DNA from: Pusillimonas sp044464525
Lineage (GTDB): Bacteria; Pseudomonadota; Gammaproteobacteria; Burkholderiales; Burkholderiaceae_B
Direction of reading: 5' to 3'
Length of the DNA stretch: 64,000 nucleotides
Assembly: GCF_044464525.1 (NCBI RefSeq)
Contig: NZ_JBIQLE010000005.1
Location: 1 to 64,000 of the forward strand
Shown: positions 24,527 to 32,996 of the stretch, in pieces
Numbering within the stretch: position 1 is the stretch's first letter
Layout: each line of letters begins with the position of its first letter
Program-made: the position numbers and the translations under genes
Notes under the pieces: model-generated
The model's input: only the letters and a program-made list of their open reading frames with translations
Databases searched by the model: none
Told to the model about the DNA's origin: nothing

Positions 24527-25246
24527 ATGCTTCACGTCATGGATACACAATCAGCCATTCAAAAACTTCCCGGCCGGGGCGTACGTGTTGCAGCGGCCTT
24601 GTACTTTGTGTTGTGGGCTGCGCTGGGTATTTCACCCGCCGATCGCTCTACCTGGCTAATTGAGAACGCCCTGGTCTTGGGCTTGGTGTTATTGCTATGG
24701 CTGGCTCGGCGCACATTCAGGTTTTCCGACATATCGCTTTACTTGATTCTGGCTTTTCTCGCGCTTCACTCGCTAGGCTCGCACTACACTTATTCTGAAG
24801 TTCCTTACGATAGATGGTGGCAAACCCTTACCGGGAACAGCCTGAACGAAGCCCTGGGCTGGCAGCGCAATCATTTTGATCGTCTGGTTCATTTTTGCTA
24901 TGGGCTGCTGCTGGTCTATCCGATTCGGGAATTCTTCCTGCGCGTGGTCGAGGTGCGCGGTTTTTGGGGCTACTTTCTACCTCTCGACGTCACGCTAAGC
25001 ACGTCGGCCTTGTACGAACTGATCGAATGGGGCGCCGCCGAACTGTTCGGCGGAGACTTGGGCATGCATTATTTGGGCACGCAAGGCGATATTTGGGACG
25101 CCCACAAAGACATGGCCCTTGCGGCGCTGGGAGCGCTGATCGCAGTATTGATCATTGCCTTCATCAACCGGAGGCTGGAGCACGATCCAGCTTGGGAGTG
25201 GTCTAACAAAATGAAGACTCAGGCAAAAGGCGGGACACGTCGATAA
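24527..25246 (+). CDS. YjdF-like inner-membrane protein (DUF2238)
   Basis: A 239-residue membrane protein with about six hydrophobic segments and the DUF2238 signatures HSLGSHYTYSEVPYDRW, NHFDRLVHFCYGLL and QGDIWDAHKDMALA. Function is unknown. The start may be 24527 or the second Met at 24539; neither has a clear ribosome site. It follows the AhpD-like gene by 29 bp and may belong to the same Rrf2-controlled transcript. Confidence 0.85.
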   Translation: MLHVMDTQSAIQKLPGRGVRVAAALYFVLWAALGISPADRSTWLIENALVLGLVLLLWLARRTFRFSDISLYLILAFLALHSLGSHYTYSEVPYDRWWQTLTGNSLNEALGWQRNHFDRLVHFCYGLLLVYPIREFFLRVVEVRGFWGYFLPLDVTLSTSALYELIEWGAAELFGGDLGMHYLGTQGDIWDAHKDMALAALGALIAVLIIAFINRRLEHDPAWEWSNKMKTQAKGGTRR

Positions 25247-25263
25247 AGCCGCAAAAGGGCGCG

Positions 25264-25279
25264 GCCGGCAGTTGCCGGC
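25264..25279 (+). terminator. GC hairpin after the YjdF gene
   Basis: GCCGGC-AGTT-GCCGGC forms a compact hairpin 17 bp after the stop codon. It has no T-run; termination is only possible. Confidence 0.3.
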
Positions 25280-25286
25280 TCCGCAT

Positions 25287-25315
25287 ATAACGCCCGTTAT
25301 AATAACGACCATTAT
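25287..25315. promoter_or_regulatory. Tandem operator-like repeats upstream of the TetR gene
   Basis: ATAACG-CC-CGTTAT (25287-25300) is a perfect inverted repeat. A near copy, ATAACG-AC-CATTAT (25302-25315), follows 15 bp later, on about one and a half turns of the helix. They lie 110 bp before the TetR gene and are good candidates for its own operators. Confidence 0.5.
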
Positions 25316-25424
25316 GCTCGACTTTTAGTCTTTCCCGCTTTATTCAGGCAGGAACTCATATTTTTCAAGGGCCGCTTTCCTGCTTCATTTAAGCGGTAAC
25401 GCATATTTTTAAAAGGCCAATCCA

Positions 25425-26024
25425 ATGGGACGCCGTCGCCAATTCGATGTGGATGAAGCGCTCGACGCAGCGCTGCGTGTTTTTTGGCGCAAAGGCTACG
25501 AGGGCGCCTCTTACACAGACCTCACCGAAGCCACCGGCGTGGAGCGACCAGCGCTCTATTCGGCCTTCGGCAACAAAGAGGCACTTTTTCGTCAAGCGCT
25601 CGATCGCTACTACAAGCACCATCAAAGCTTCATACCAGAGGCGCTTGAATTGCCAACAGCACGAGAGGTGGCTGCGCACCTTCTTTACAGCTCGGTCGAT
25701 CTCACCACGCGCCATCCCCAGCACACGGGCTGCTTCATCATCAATGGGGTCATGGCCGGCACAGACGACGCCGAACCTGTTCGCCAAGCCCTGATAGAAA
25801 CTCGCGCCGAGGGCGAAGCGCAGCTTCGTCAACGCTTCGAGCAAGCAAGGGCCGAGGGAGATCTGCCTGCCGACGCCAAGCCTGATGTACTGGCCGCATT
25901 TTTACTGGCTGTACTTCACGGCATGGCGGTGCAAGCCAAAGCCGGGTTCAGCCGCAAGACACTGGAAGCGGTGGCTGAACAGGCGCTGTCAAACTGGCCC
26001 ACGAACGAGATCGTGTCGTCTTGA
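25425..26024 (+). CDS. TetR-family transcriptional regulator
   Basis: A 199-residue repressor. The N-terminal HTH is typical (VFWRKGYEGASYTDLTEATG, then LYSAFGNKEALFRQALDRYY), close to the AcrR/YvdT-like group. The C-terminal ligand domain has HTGCFIING near residue 105, a pattern seen in regulators that respond to electrophiles or quinones. It appears monocistronic, with no obvious efflux or enzyme target immediately adjacent; the nearest downstream gene is a spermidine-synthase-like protein. Confidence 0.9.
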   Translation: MGRRRQFDVDEALDAALRVFWRKGYEGASYTDLTEATGVERPALYSAFGNKEALFRQALDRYYKHHQSFIPEALELPTAREVAAHLLYSSVDLTTRHPQHTGCFIINGVMAGTDDAEPVRQALIETRAEGEAQLRQRFEQARAEGDLPADAKPDVLAAFLLAVLHGMAVQAKAGFSRKTLEAVAEQALSNWPTNEIVSS

Positions 26025-26097
26025 AAAGCCGGGCCGGCACCAAGCGCAGAGACCGTTTGCCCCTTGCCCCTTGTCAGATGTGACACATGCGACACAT

Positions 26098-26153
26098 CGC
26101 CCATCGCCCATCGCCCATCGCCCATCAAACATCAAACATCAAACATCAAACAT
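26098..26153. repeat. Two consecutive heptanucleotide repeat arrays
   Basis: Four perfect copies of CGCCCAT (26098-26125) are followed without a gap by four perfect copies of CAAACAT (26126-26153). The two units share C..CAT, so one array may have arisen from the other. They sit 40 bp upstream of the next gene, where changes in copy number could shift promoter spacing. Confidence 0.9.
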
Positions 26154-26194
26154 CACAGGCCGCTTACATGGCAAATACAATACAAAGACCTTAA

Positions 26195-26956
26195 ATGCCC
26201 TATAACCAACATGTCAATAAAACAAGGCTGAATATTCAGGAAAGCGACGGAGTGCGAACGCTGCATTTCGGCTCGCCTGTCGTACAGGGCGCCATGCGCA
26301 TCGACCAGCCCAACAGCATGGAACTGGAATATGTTCAGCAAATGATGATGTGGCAGCTGTTTCGCGAAGACGCTGCCCATATTGTGCAGCTTGGCCTGGG
26401 CGCCGGGGCGCTTACCAAATTCTGCCACCATCACCTGCCTGCGGCTCGGGTTACCGCTGTGGAACTGGATGCAGGTGTAATCAATATCTGCCGCAGCCAC
26501 TTTGCGTTGCCGCCCGACGATCAGCGCCTAAGCGTGCTCAATATGAACGCATCAGACTATGTGGCTGATTTTTCCCGCCGTCGCTCGATCGATATTCTTC
26601 AAGTCGATTTATACGATGCCCAGGCCAAAGGCCCGCTGTTAAGTAGTGACGCCTTCTATGCCATGTGCGCCAGCTGCTTGACGTCAAACGGCATGATGAC
26701 CATCAACTTGTACTGCGATTGGCCGGAACACCTGCAGCATATCCAGATGATGGAAAAATCTTTCGCAGCGGTGGCGTGGCTGCCCGAGGTTCATGATGGC
26801 AACATGGTGGCCATTGCCTTCAAGCAAGCGCCGTCAGTAGATTTTGATGAGCTTTACGAGCGCGCCCAAGAAATACACGCAATAAGCGGGCTTCCTGCCC
26901 GTACTTGGGTAGACGGCCTGTACAAATGGATGGCCCACGACGAAGAGCAGCTTTAA
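26195..26956 (+). CDS. Spermidine-synthase-like methyltransferase-fold protein
   Basis: A 253-residue protein with a class I methyltransferase/aminopropyltransferase fold: the nucleotide loop QLGLGAGALTKFC near residue 65, the acidic strand end AVELDAG near 88, and IDILQVDLYDAQAKGP where aminopropyltransferases have their catalytic Asp region. No S-adenosylmethionine decarboxylase or other polyamine gene adjoins it, so the reaction is uncertain. No clear ribosome site precedes ATG 26195. A second, membrane-anchored relative lies at 44348-45253. Confidence 0.8.
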   Translation: MPYNQHVNKTRLNIQESDGVRTLHFGSPVVQGAMRIDQPNSMELEYVQQMMMWQLFREDAAHIVQLGLGAGALTKFCHHHLPAARVTAVELDAGVINICRSHFALPPDDQRLSVLNMNASDYVADFSRRRSIDILQVDLYDAQAKGPLLSSDAFYAMCASCLTSNGMMTINLYCDWPEHLQHIQMMEKSFAAVAWLPEVHDGNMVAIAFKQAPSVDFDELYERAQEIHAISGLPARTWVDGLYKWMAHDEEQL

Positions 26957-27085
26957 GCGCTACGGCACACACCTGGCGAAACTTCATTCCAGCCCTCGTG
27001 CGCGCGGCGACACACTCTCGATAGCGGGCCGGCGCAAGGCTATTAATGCTACGAACGCCTCATTCGTGTTGTGATCGGCGCGGGC

Positions 27086-28021
27086 TCAGACCTTGGGAAT
27101 AACCTCGTCGCCCATTTCCGCGATTATGTCCGTCATGGGCCGGTCGCTCTTGGGCAAATTGAATATCACATGCCCCACCCCAAGCTCTTTTAAGCGGCTC
27201 AGATAATCGACCAGGGCATGCCGGCCAGTACGCATGCCTAAATCGAGCGGCTCTGGCTGGGCTGAAGGCGACTTGAGCAGATCTAGCTGCATCGACTGGA
27301 TAAAAGGCTTGTCGGCGCCGCTTGCGCTTTGGTCCAAAGCACCGCGCCATAAGCTGATGCGGCTTTGTTGCCGCGTCTCGGGACGATGATAGGTGGCCCA
27401 CGCTTCGCTATGTGCAGCGATCCACTGCACCGACTGGCGTGCAGACCCGACGACAATCATGGGAATTCGGGCTTGCGGAGCGTCCATCAGGTCGTAGCCA
27501 TCGGTAAGCTCGAGCAAGGGTCGGCGGTCATTTGCATCGGGCGACAAGGCCGAGCGCACGATATGCCACCGCTCACGAAACACCTCGCGGCGCGCTTCAA
27601 GATCTTCTCCGAACGACTCGAACTCGGCCGGCCTGTCGCCCGACCCCAGGCCAAGGATGAAGCGCCCGCCGCTAAGGCGATCCAAGCTCAACGCTGCTTT
27701 GGACACATGCAAAGGATGGCGCAAGGGCAACACGATGGCAGCAGCGCCCAATGCGATGGTTCGCGTTGCATTGGCAAGGCCGGCCAGCCATAAGAAAGGG
27801 TCATCGAGCGCACTGATGGAGCTATCGCTGCCCTGCGGAATCATCAACGGCACGTCGCGGGCCCAAAGGGCTGCAAAGCCATGCTGGTCAGCCAGTTCGG
27901 CTTGTTTGAAAGCTTCGTCAAGACGAGCCGGCTTGCCTTCGTGAGCGAGCGGAGTCATCAAGCCAACCGTTAACCGGCCAGGCTGGAAAACCTTTTGGTA
28001 TGCGGCGTTGAACCCAGACAT
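27086..28021 (-). CDS. LLM-class flavin-dependent oxidoreductase
   Basis: A 311-residue luciferase-like monooxygenase-fold protein: FAALWARDVPLMIP near the N-terminus, the FILGLGSGDRPAEFESFG block near residue 115, and VVGSARQSVQWIAAHSEAW near 185. These enzymes use FMN or F420. The start is ATG 28021 with AGGAGGG upstream. It lies 7 bp after the MFS gene, so the two are co-transcribed; the pump and enzyme may handle the same compound. Confidence 0.88.
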   Translation of the reverse strand: MSGFNAAYQKVFQPGRLTVGLMTPLAHEGKPARLDEAFKQAELADQHGFAALWARDVPLMIPQGSDSSISALDDPFLWLAGLANATRTIALGAAAIVLPLRHPLHVSKAALSLDRLSGGRFILGLGSGDRPAEFESFGEDLEARREVFRERWHIVRSALSPDANDRRPLLELTDGYDLMDAPQARIPMIVVGSARQSVQWIAAHSEAWATYHRPETRQQSRISLWRGALDQSASGADKPFIQSMQLDLLKSPSAQPEPLDLGMRTGRHALVDYLSRLKELGVGHVIFNLPKSDRPMTDIIAEMGDEVIPKV

Positions 28022-28028
28022 ATCCCTC

Positions 28029-29255
28029 CTACCGTTGCGCGAAAGCCCGGCCGGCCCCATTAACCGCTATTACCGCCACCGCCAGAACAAGGGGCACAAA
28101 AGAGACCCAAAGCACCATGTCCCAATCATAAGCCGCCAATATTCCGCCCGAAGCGAACGAGCCCACAGCCATCGTGCCGAATACGACGAAGTCGTTCAGC
28201 GACTGGACCCGGGCTTTTTCTTCGGGTCGGTGGCATTCAAGGACCAAGGCCGAAGCACCGATGAAGCCGAAGTTCCAGCCTACGCCCAGCAGTACCAGTG
28301 TGATCCAGAAATGGGCTATTTCCAGGCCGGTCAGGCCCACAGCCACCGATATACCGATAAGAGCCAGCCCGAGCGCGACAATGCGCCCGGCTCCAAAGCG
28401 GGAAATGAGTCGGCCGGTGAAGAAGCTGGGCGCATACATGGCGATGACGTGCCACTGAAGCCCAAGATTGGAGCTTTCCTGTGAGTGGCCGCACAGCCGC
28501 ATAGCCAGTGGAGCGGCTGTCATGAGGAAGTTCATGAGCATGTACGAAACCGCGCCGCAAATGACCGCCGTGATGAACAACGGCTGGCGCGCGATGATGC
28601 GAAGCGGTCTTCCGCCCGCTATTTCGGCTGCGGTAGGCATGGGCAGCTTGACGCCAAGCAGCACGAGCGCTGAAACCGCGGCGACCGCAGCCTGCGCAAG
28701 GAAGGTGGCGGCAAACATATAGGCCGGCCATATATACATGGTGTGGGTAACCAACTGCGGGCCCACGATGCCGGCCGCCACGCCGCCGCCCATTACGAAC
28801 GACAGCGCCCGCGGCCGCATGGCGGGGCTGACGCCGTCGGCGGCGGCAAAGCGGAACGACAGCACGACGGCGGCATATGCCCCGCCGAAGAACGTAGCCA
28901 GGCAAAACAGCCAGAAGGAACCCCATAATACGGCCAGCGCCCCTACCAACCCCGCCAAAACACCGCTGCCGGTTCCGGCCAGGAACGCCGCGCGCCGCCC
29001 GTAACGTTGGGCTATCACGCCGGCGGGCAAAGTACACACAGCCATGCCCACCACAAAGATGGAAATGGGCAGGGTCGCCAGCGCTTCGTTGGGCGCGTAC
29101 ATGTGACCCACAATGGCCCCGGTGGCAAAGACAATGACGGCGTTCGCGCCGGCCAGCGCCTGCGCAGCGGTAAGACGCGCAATGTTGCCGCGTTGGTCAC
29201 GCCTGGAAAGCGTTTGAGGCTCCGATTGCGCGGAAGAAACTGCTACGTCTGGCAA
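28029..29255 (-). CDS. MFS transporter
   Basis: A 408-residue, 12-helix major facilitator protein. The cytoplasmic loop 2-3 motif appears as GVIAQRYGRRAAFLAGTG. The TTG start at 29255 has GAGG seven bases upstream. The substrate is unknown. It heads a two-gene unit with the LLM oxidoreductase downstream. Confidence 0.9.
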   Translation of the reverse strand: MPDVAVSSAQSEPQTLSRRDQRGNIARLTAAQALAGANAVIVFATGAIVGHMYAPNEALATLPISIFVVGMAVCTLPAGVIAQRYGRRAAFLAGTGSGVLAGLVGALAVLWGSFWLFCLATFFGGAYAAVVLSFRFAAADGVSPAMRPRALSFVMGGGVAAGIVGPQLVTHTMYIWPAYMFAATFLAQAAVAAVSALVLLGVKLPMPTAAEIAGGRPLRIIARQPLFITAVICGAVSYMLMNFLMTAAPLAMRLCGHSQESSNLGLQWHVIAMYAPSFFTGRLISRFGAGRIVALGLALIGISVAVGLTGLEIAHFWITLVLLGVGWNFGFIGASALVLECHRPEEKARVQSLNDFVVFGTMAVGSFASGGILAAYDWDMVLWVSFVPLVLAVAVIAVNGAGRAFAQR

Positions 29256-29315
29256 GATATACCTCGAATAAAAACAGTGGCGGGAGCACTTGGCCTTTGA
29301 CCAAAGAACGCTGGG

Positions 29316-30587
29316 TCATACGTGCGAATATGAGTAATGTAGTCCATCCGGCTGTAATCCTAGCCAATTCCGCACCCCTTCGCCCGCCCACAAGCCTTGA
29401 GCCAGGCAGGCGGTCAGCAAATAGCCGCCGGTGGGCGCCTCCCAATCCAGCATCTCGCCAGCCACAAAAACGCCCGGCAAGGCTTTGAGCATCAGATGCT
29501 CATCGACCTCATCGAAACGCAGGCCGCCCGCCGAGCTGATGGCTTCGGCCACCGGACGGGCGGACGTCGCAGTAACAGGAAGCGATTTGATTGTATGCGC
29601 CAGCCGCACTGGGTCGGTCGCGGCATTCTTGCCAAGAGCCTCCCACAGCAACGCCATTTTTACACCCGAAATACCCAGCCTGCCCTTCAGATGGCTGGAT
29701 AATGAACGCGCACCACGCGGATGCTGCACACCTGCCAGAACCTGCTCTATGCTTCGGCCGGGAGCCAAGTCGATCATGAAGGTGGCGTTACCCTTGGCTG
29801 CGATGGCTTCGCGCAGAGCTTGCGAGCAGTGGTAGATCAAACTGCCCTCGACGCCGTAGTGGCTGATAATGAGTTCGCCCTGGCGCTCGCTGACCCGCCC
29901 AAGCGCGTCTGTGAAGCGCAACGCCACCGATTTCAATTGTGCACCTGCGTGTTGTTGGCGCAAATGGTCGCTCCAGGCCACGTTGAACCCGCAATTTGCG
30001 CTTTGCAAAGGCGTCACGGCAATGCCTTTTTCTTGCAACCAGGGCAACCATGACCCATCGGAACCAAGTTGCGGCCAACTTCCGCCCCCAAGCGCGAGCA
30101 CGGCCGCGCGGGGCCGCACACCAAGCTCGCCTTCGGGGGTGTCAAACAGAAGGCTTCCGTCCGCTCTCCATCCAAGCCAACGATGACGTAAACGGAATTG
30201 CACGTCCAGGCCCCGCAGACGCTGCACCCAGGCTCGCAGCAAAGGCGCCGCCTTCATCCCTTCGGGAAACACTTTGCCCGACGACCCCTCGAACCAGCGC
30301 ACGCCAAGCGACTCCATCCAGTCTCTTACCGCCGCCGGCGGAAAGCGATCCAACATGGGCTGCAACTTTTCTTGACGATCACCGTAACGGGCAAGAAACA
30401 GCGGATAACTTTCGTTGTGGGTGATGTTCAGGCCGCCGATACCGGCGCGAAGAAACTTGCGCGCAACTGAAGGCTTGGCCTCATAGACGGACACAGCAAA
30501 GCCATCATTGGCAAGCGCTTCGGCGGCCATAAGCCCCGCAGGCCCTCCACCGATGACGGCGACATGGTCTTGGGTGGGATGAGGCAT
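29316..30587 (-). CDS. HI0933/TIGR03862-type flavoprotein
   Basis: A 423-residue NAD(P)/FAD-dependent oxidoreductase. The FAD dinucleotide motif is IGGGPAGLMAAE at residues 12-23, followed by the family-specific RKFLRAGIGGLNITHNE and the C-terminal GVFVAGEMLDWEAPTGGYLL. Biochemical function of the family is unknown; the fold resembles BaiN-type reductases. It appears monocistronic. Confidence 0.9.
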   Translation of the reverse strand: MPHPTQDHVAVIGGGPAGLMAAEALANDGFAVSVYEAKPSVARKFLRAGIGGLNITHNESYPLFLARYGDRQEKLQPMLDRFPPAAVRDWMESLGVRWFEGSSGKVFPEGMKAAPLLRAWVQRLRGLDVQFRLRHRWLGWRADGSLLFDTPEGELGVRPRAAVLALGGGSWPQLGSDGSWLPWLQEKGIAVTPLQSANCGFNVAWSDHLRQQHAGAQLKSVALRFTDALGRVSERQGELIISHYGVEGSLIYHCSQALREAIAAKGNATFMIDLAPGRSIEQVLAGVQHPRGARSLSSHLKGRLGISGVKMALLWEALGKNAATDPVRLAHTIKSLPVTATSARPVAEAISSAGGLRFDEVDEHLMLKALPGVFVAGEMLDWEAPTGGYLLTACLAQGLWAGEGVRNWLGLQPDGLHYSYSHV

Positions 30588-30762
30588 GCATGGGCTTTCT
30601 GAAAAAAAGGGAGCTTATTGTAATGCGACCCCAATTTGGCCACCTCAACACGCGGTCTGATTTTTGCTGATTTTTACGTCGCCACTTTCGCAAGGGCGAA
30701 GGCGCCGGCAAACTACCCGGCGAAAAAATGCAGCCTACTGCGTCGCCTACGCCTGCTTTTTT

Positions 30763-31908
30763 TTACGCCAAACCCGCTATCCTGGCTGCCACGGCGCGCC
30801 TTGCCATCGGCAGGCTGCCTGCACAGGCAAGAACGAGGTTGCGCGTCCAGCGAAGGGCCGGTGCTTGCAGCGTGGCGATGCGCGTCAGTCGTGCGGTCAT
30901 GGCCAGCACTTTACGCGCGGCGGTTCTGCGCTCGGCAGCGTAGCGATCCAGATCTGCATCGTGCGCCGACCCAAGCACGTTTGCCAGGCAGTCGCCCAAC
31001 GCAACGGCGTCGCGCAGGCCAAGATTCATTCCCTGGCCGCCCGCCGGGCTATGCACATGGGCAGCATCGCCAACCAGCAAAACAGGGCCGGCGCGGAATT
31101 GATCCGCCAGCTTGTGATGAACCTGAAACCGCGACCCCCACAACAAGTCATGAACCATGGCGCCCGAGCTAAGACCACGTTCGTTGATAATGCGCTGTAC
31201 ATCACCAATGGCGGGCTCTGACGGAGCGTTCTCAAGTTGTGCCACCACCCGATAACGTTCGTTCGACATCGGCACCACAACCAGAACACCGCCTTCCGCG
31301 AAGAACAGGGTCACCTCGCTTTTGGGCAAGGGCCAATCCATGCGAACATCGGCAAGCAGAAAGGAACCATAGGTGTGGCCTGGAAACGGAATGCCCGCGC
31401 AACATCGTACAGTGCTTTTCTCTCCATCGGAGCCCACAATGTACCGTGCCTCGACCACGACGCTGCCGTCGGGGCCATCCACCGTCGCGCGCACGCCTTC
31501 GTTCGTGGACTCGAACCCGCTCAGGCGGGCCGGCCTGATTATTCTCTGGCCAAGCTTCGCAAGGCGGTTGATTAGAATCGCCTCGGTCTCGTCCTGCGGG
31601 ATCATCAGGGCATACGGCCAAGGGCCGGGTAAAGATGAGAAATCCCCATGAAACAGCACCGCGTCTCGCTCGCGAACCCGGAAGTGCGGTACTTTGATAC
31701 CCTGGCAGATCAGTTGGTCCGCCACGCCCAGCTTGCCCAGGCTTTGCAGCGTGGCCGCATGAATAACGGCCGCCCGGGAAGTATTTTGCGCTTCCGGCAA
31801 GGCATCGACGATTACGAACTTGACACCCGCCTGGGCCAAACTGACGGCGGTGGCCAGGCCGGCCGGCCCGGCGCCGACGATCAACACTTCAGTAGATAGC
31901 TTGCTCAT
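30763..31908 (-). CDS. FAD-dependent monooxygenase (PHBH/UbiH fold)
   Basis: A 381-residue flavin hydroxylase. It contains GxGxxG (VLIVGAGPAGLATAV), the DG motif (YIVGSDGEKSTVR, about 160) and the GD motif (VLLVGDAAHVHSPAGGQGMN, about 285), the three fingerprints of p-hydroxybenzoate-hydroxylase-like enzymes. The start is ATG 31908 with AAGGGGA upstream; the longer ORF adds 36 non-homologous residues. The substrate is probably a phenolic or related aromatic, but no pathway genes adjoin it. Confidence 0.9.
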   Translation of the reverse strand: MSKLSTEVLIVGAGPAGLATAVSLAQAGVKFVIVDALPEAQNTSRAAVIHAATLQSLGKLGVADQLICQGIKVPHFRVRERDAVLFHGDFSSLPGPWPYALMIPQDETEAILINRLAKLGQRIIRPARLSGFESTNEGVRATVDGPDGSVVVEARYIVGSDGEKSTVRCCAGIPFPGHTYGSFLLADVRMDWPLPKSEVTLFFAEGGVLVVVPMSNERYRVVAQLENAPSEPAIGDVQRIINERGLSSGAMVHDLLWGSRFQVHHKLADQFRAGPVLLVGDAAHVHSPAGGQGMNLGLRDAVALGDCLANVLGSAHDADLDRYAAERRTAARKVLAMTARLTRIATLQAPALRWTRNLVLACAGSLPMARRAVAARIAGLA

Positions 31909-32025
31909 GCCGCTTCCCCTTGATGCCGTTTTTCGGGTCGTGCTCGTGGCATCATAATGATGCTGAACATTTAATAATATAGCGCCACTTCTCTGGCGCA
32001 CCATCACCCGTTTCAAGTCCTGAAG

Positions 32026-32286
32026 ATGAAGAAAATCGCGAAGGCCGCGCTCCGGCCGTGCCCGTGCGGAAGCGCCCTATTTGAAGGCAACGCGGCAGAC
32101 ATGAAATGGTTGGGCTTACAAGTGCGCAGCCACAAACAACACGACGCCGACCACGCTACGGTCGAATTTATTGCGCGCTCTCGTCTTCAAGGGCGAGCGA
32201 GCCGGCTGCATGAGATCAGCCGCTTCGTTCGTGAAGACGGGCGATGGTTGTACGTGGATGGGAGCTTCGTGGAAAAAGCACTGTAG
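32026..32286 (+). CDS. YchJ-like protein with internal deletion
   Basis: An 86-residue protein. The N-terminal CPCGSALFEG (C12, C14) resembles the SEC-C zinc motif that opens YchJ. The C-terminal part (residues 27-80, KWLGLQV, VEFIARSR, LHEISRFVREDGRWLYVDG) is the YchJ C-terminal domain. As I recall YchJ, about 45-50 residues normally lie between, including the second cysteine pair and the LMRSRY helix; they are missing here, with the frame kept. The zinc site cannot be complete. It may be a decaying gene or a minimal variant. Confidence 0.7.
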   Translation: MKKIAKAALRPCPCGSALFEGNAADMKWLGLQVRSHKQHDADHATVEFIARSRLQGRASRLHEISRFVREDGRWLYVDGSFVEKAL

Positions 32287-32293
32287 CGTCGGC

Positions 32294-32971
32294 CTATCTG
32301 CCCACGTAATTGCGCTGATACACCGTCGGCCCCATCGCCTTGATTTGCTGCTCGACCATTACGTGGAATGGTCTCAACAATGGCCGAAAATCTTGCGCGG
32401 GCTCAAGGATGCCAAGCGCATGCACGATCGCCTCGATAGTCGACAGCGCATGAGGCTCACGAGCCCTGCGCACGATATATTCCGATGCTTCGGCGCTGTG
32501 CAGGCTCAGGCGCGGCAGAGCTTGCAAAGCCGTATTCGCATTGACAATCCGGCGAGCTTTTCGCCATGTTCCATCTGGAACAATCAGAAGCCGGGCCTTG
32601 CTCTGGGCCGATGACGCCTCTTGCGGCGGGCAAATCGCAGGCTGAACCGCATCTTCTTCAGTGACTAGCGTTTTCTTGGTTTTTTCCGACGCGCTTTCAT
32701 CCTTGGCGGGGAACAACAAAACCGCGTCGCCCGCCAAGACCAGTTGGTCATCCAGATCAGGAAAAGTCTCGCCGACAAGCAGGTTGGCATGCCGCAACCC
32801 CAGCACCGCCAGTCGGGCGGTGTTCATCGGGTGCTTGGCCTCGTCCGGGTGCTGCAGTATCAAGACTTGCGTGTGATTATCAATGACACTGATGTGCGCA
32901 CACAGGCAGTGCGACACTGGACGTCGGCAATGCTCGCAACGAGGCCTGGATGATTTTTCCTGTAAGGGCAT
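32294..32971 (-). CDS. DTW-domain tRNA-uridine aminocarboxypropyltransferase (TapT-like)
   Basis: A 225-residue DTW-domain protein. The N-terminal zinc-binding cysteines are C12, C15, C22 and C24, and the signature VPDGTWRKAR is near residue 130, with LRPFHVMVEQQI near the C-terminus. Family members add the acp group from S-adenosylmethionine to a uridine of tRNA (acp3U47). A lysine/glutamate-rich insert (about residues 88-120) separates the two halves. It is convergent with the YchJ-like gene, with only 7 bp between stops. Confidence 0.88.
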   Translation of the reverse strand: MPLQEKSSRPRCEHCRRPVSHCLCAHISVIDNHTQVLILQHPDEAKHPMNTARLAVLGLRHANLLVGETFPDLDDQLVLAGDAVLLFPAKDESASEKTKKTLVTEEDAVQPAICPPQEASSAQSKARLLIVPDGTWRKARRIVNANTALQALPRLSLHSAEASEYIVRRAREPHALSTIEAIVHALGILEPAQDFRPLLRPFHVMVEQQIKAMGPTVYQRNYVGR

Positions 32972-32996
32972 GGCTCTATTCTACGAGAGCCTCTGG

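Noticed and set aside
26098..26153. Possible CRISPR array
   Set aside because: The units are seven bases long with no spacers; these are simple tandem repeats.
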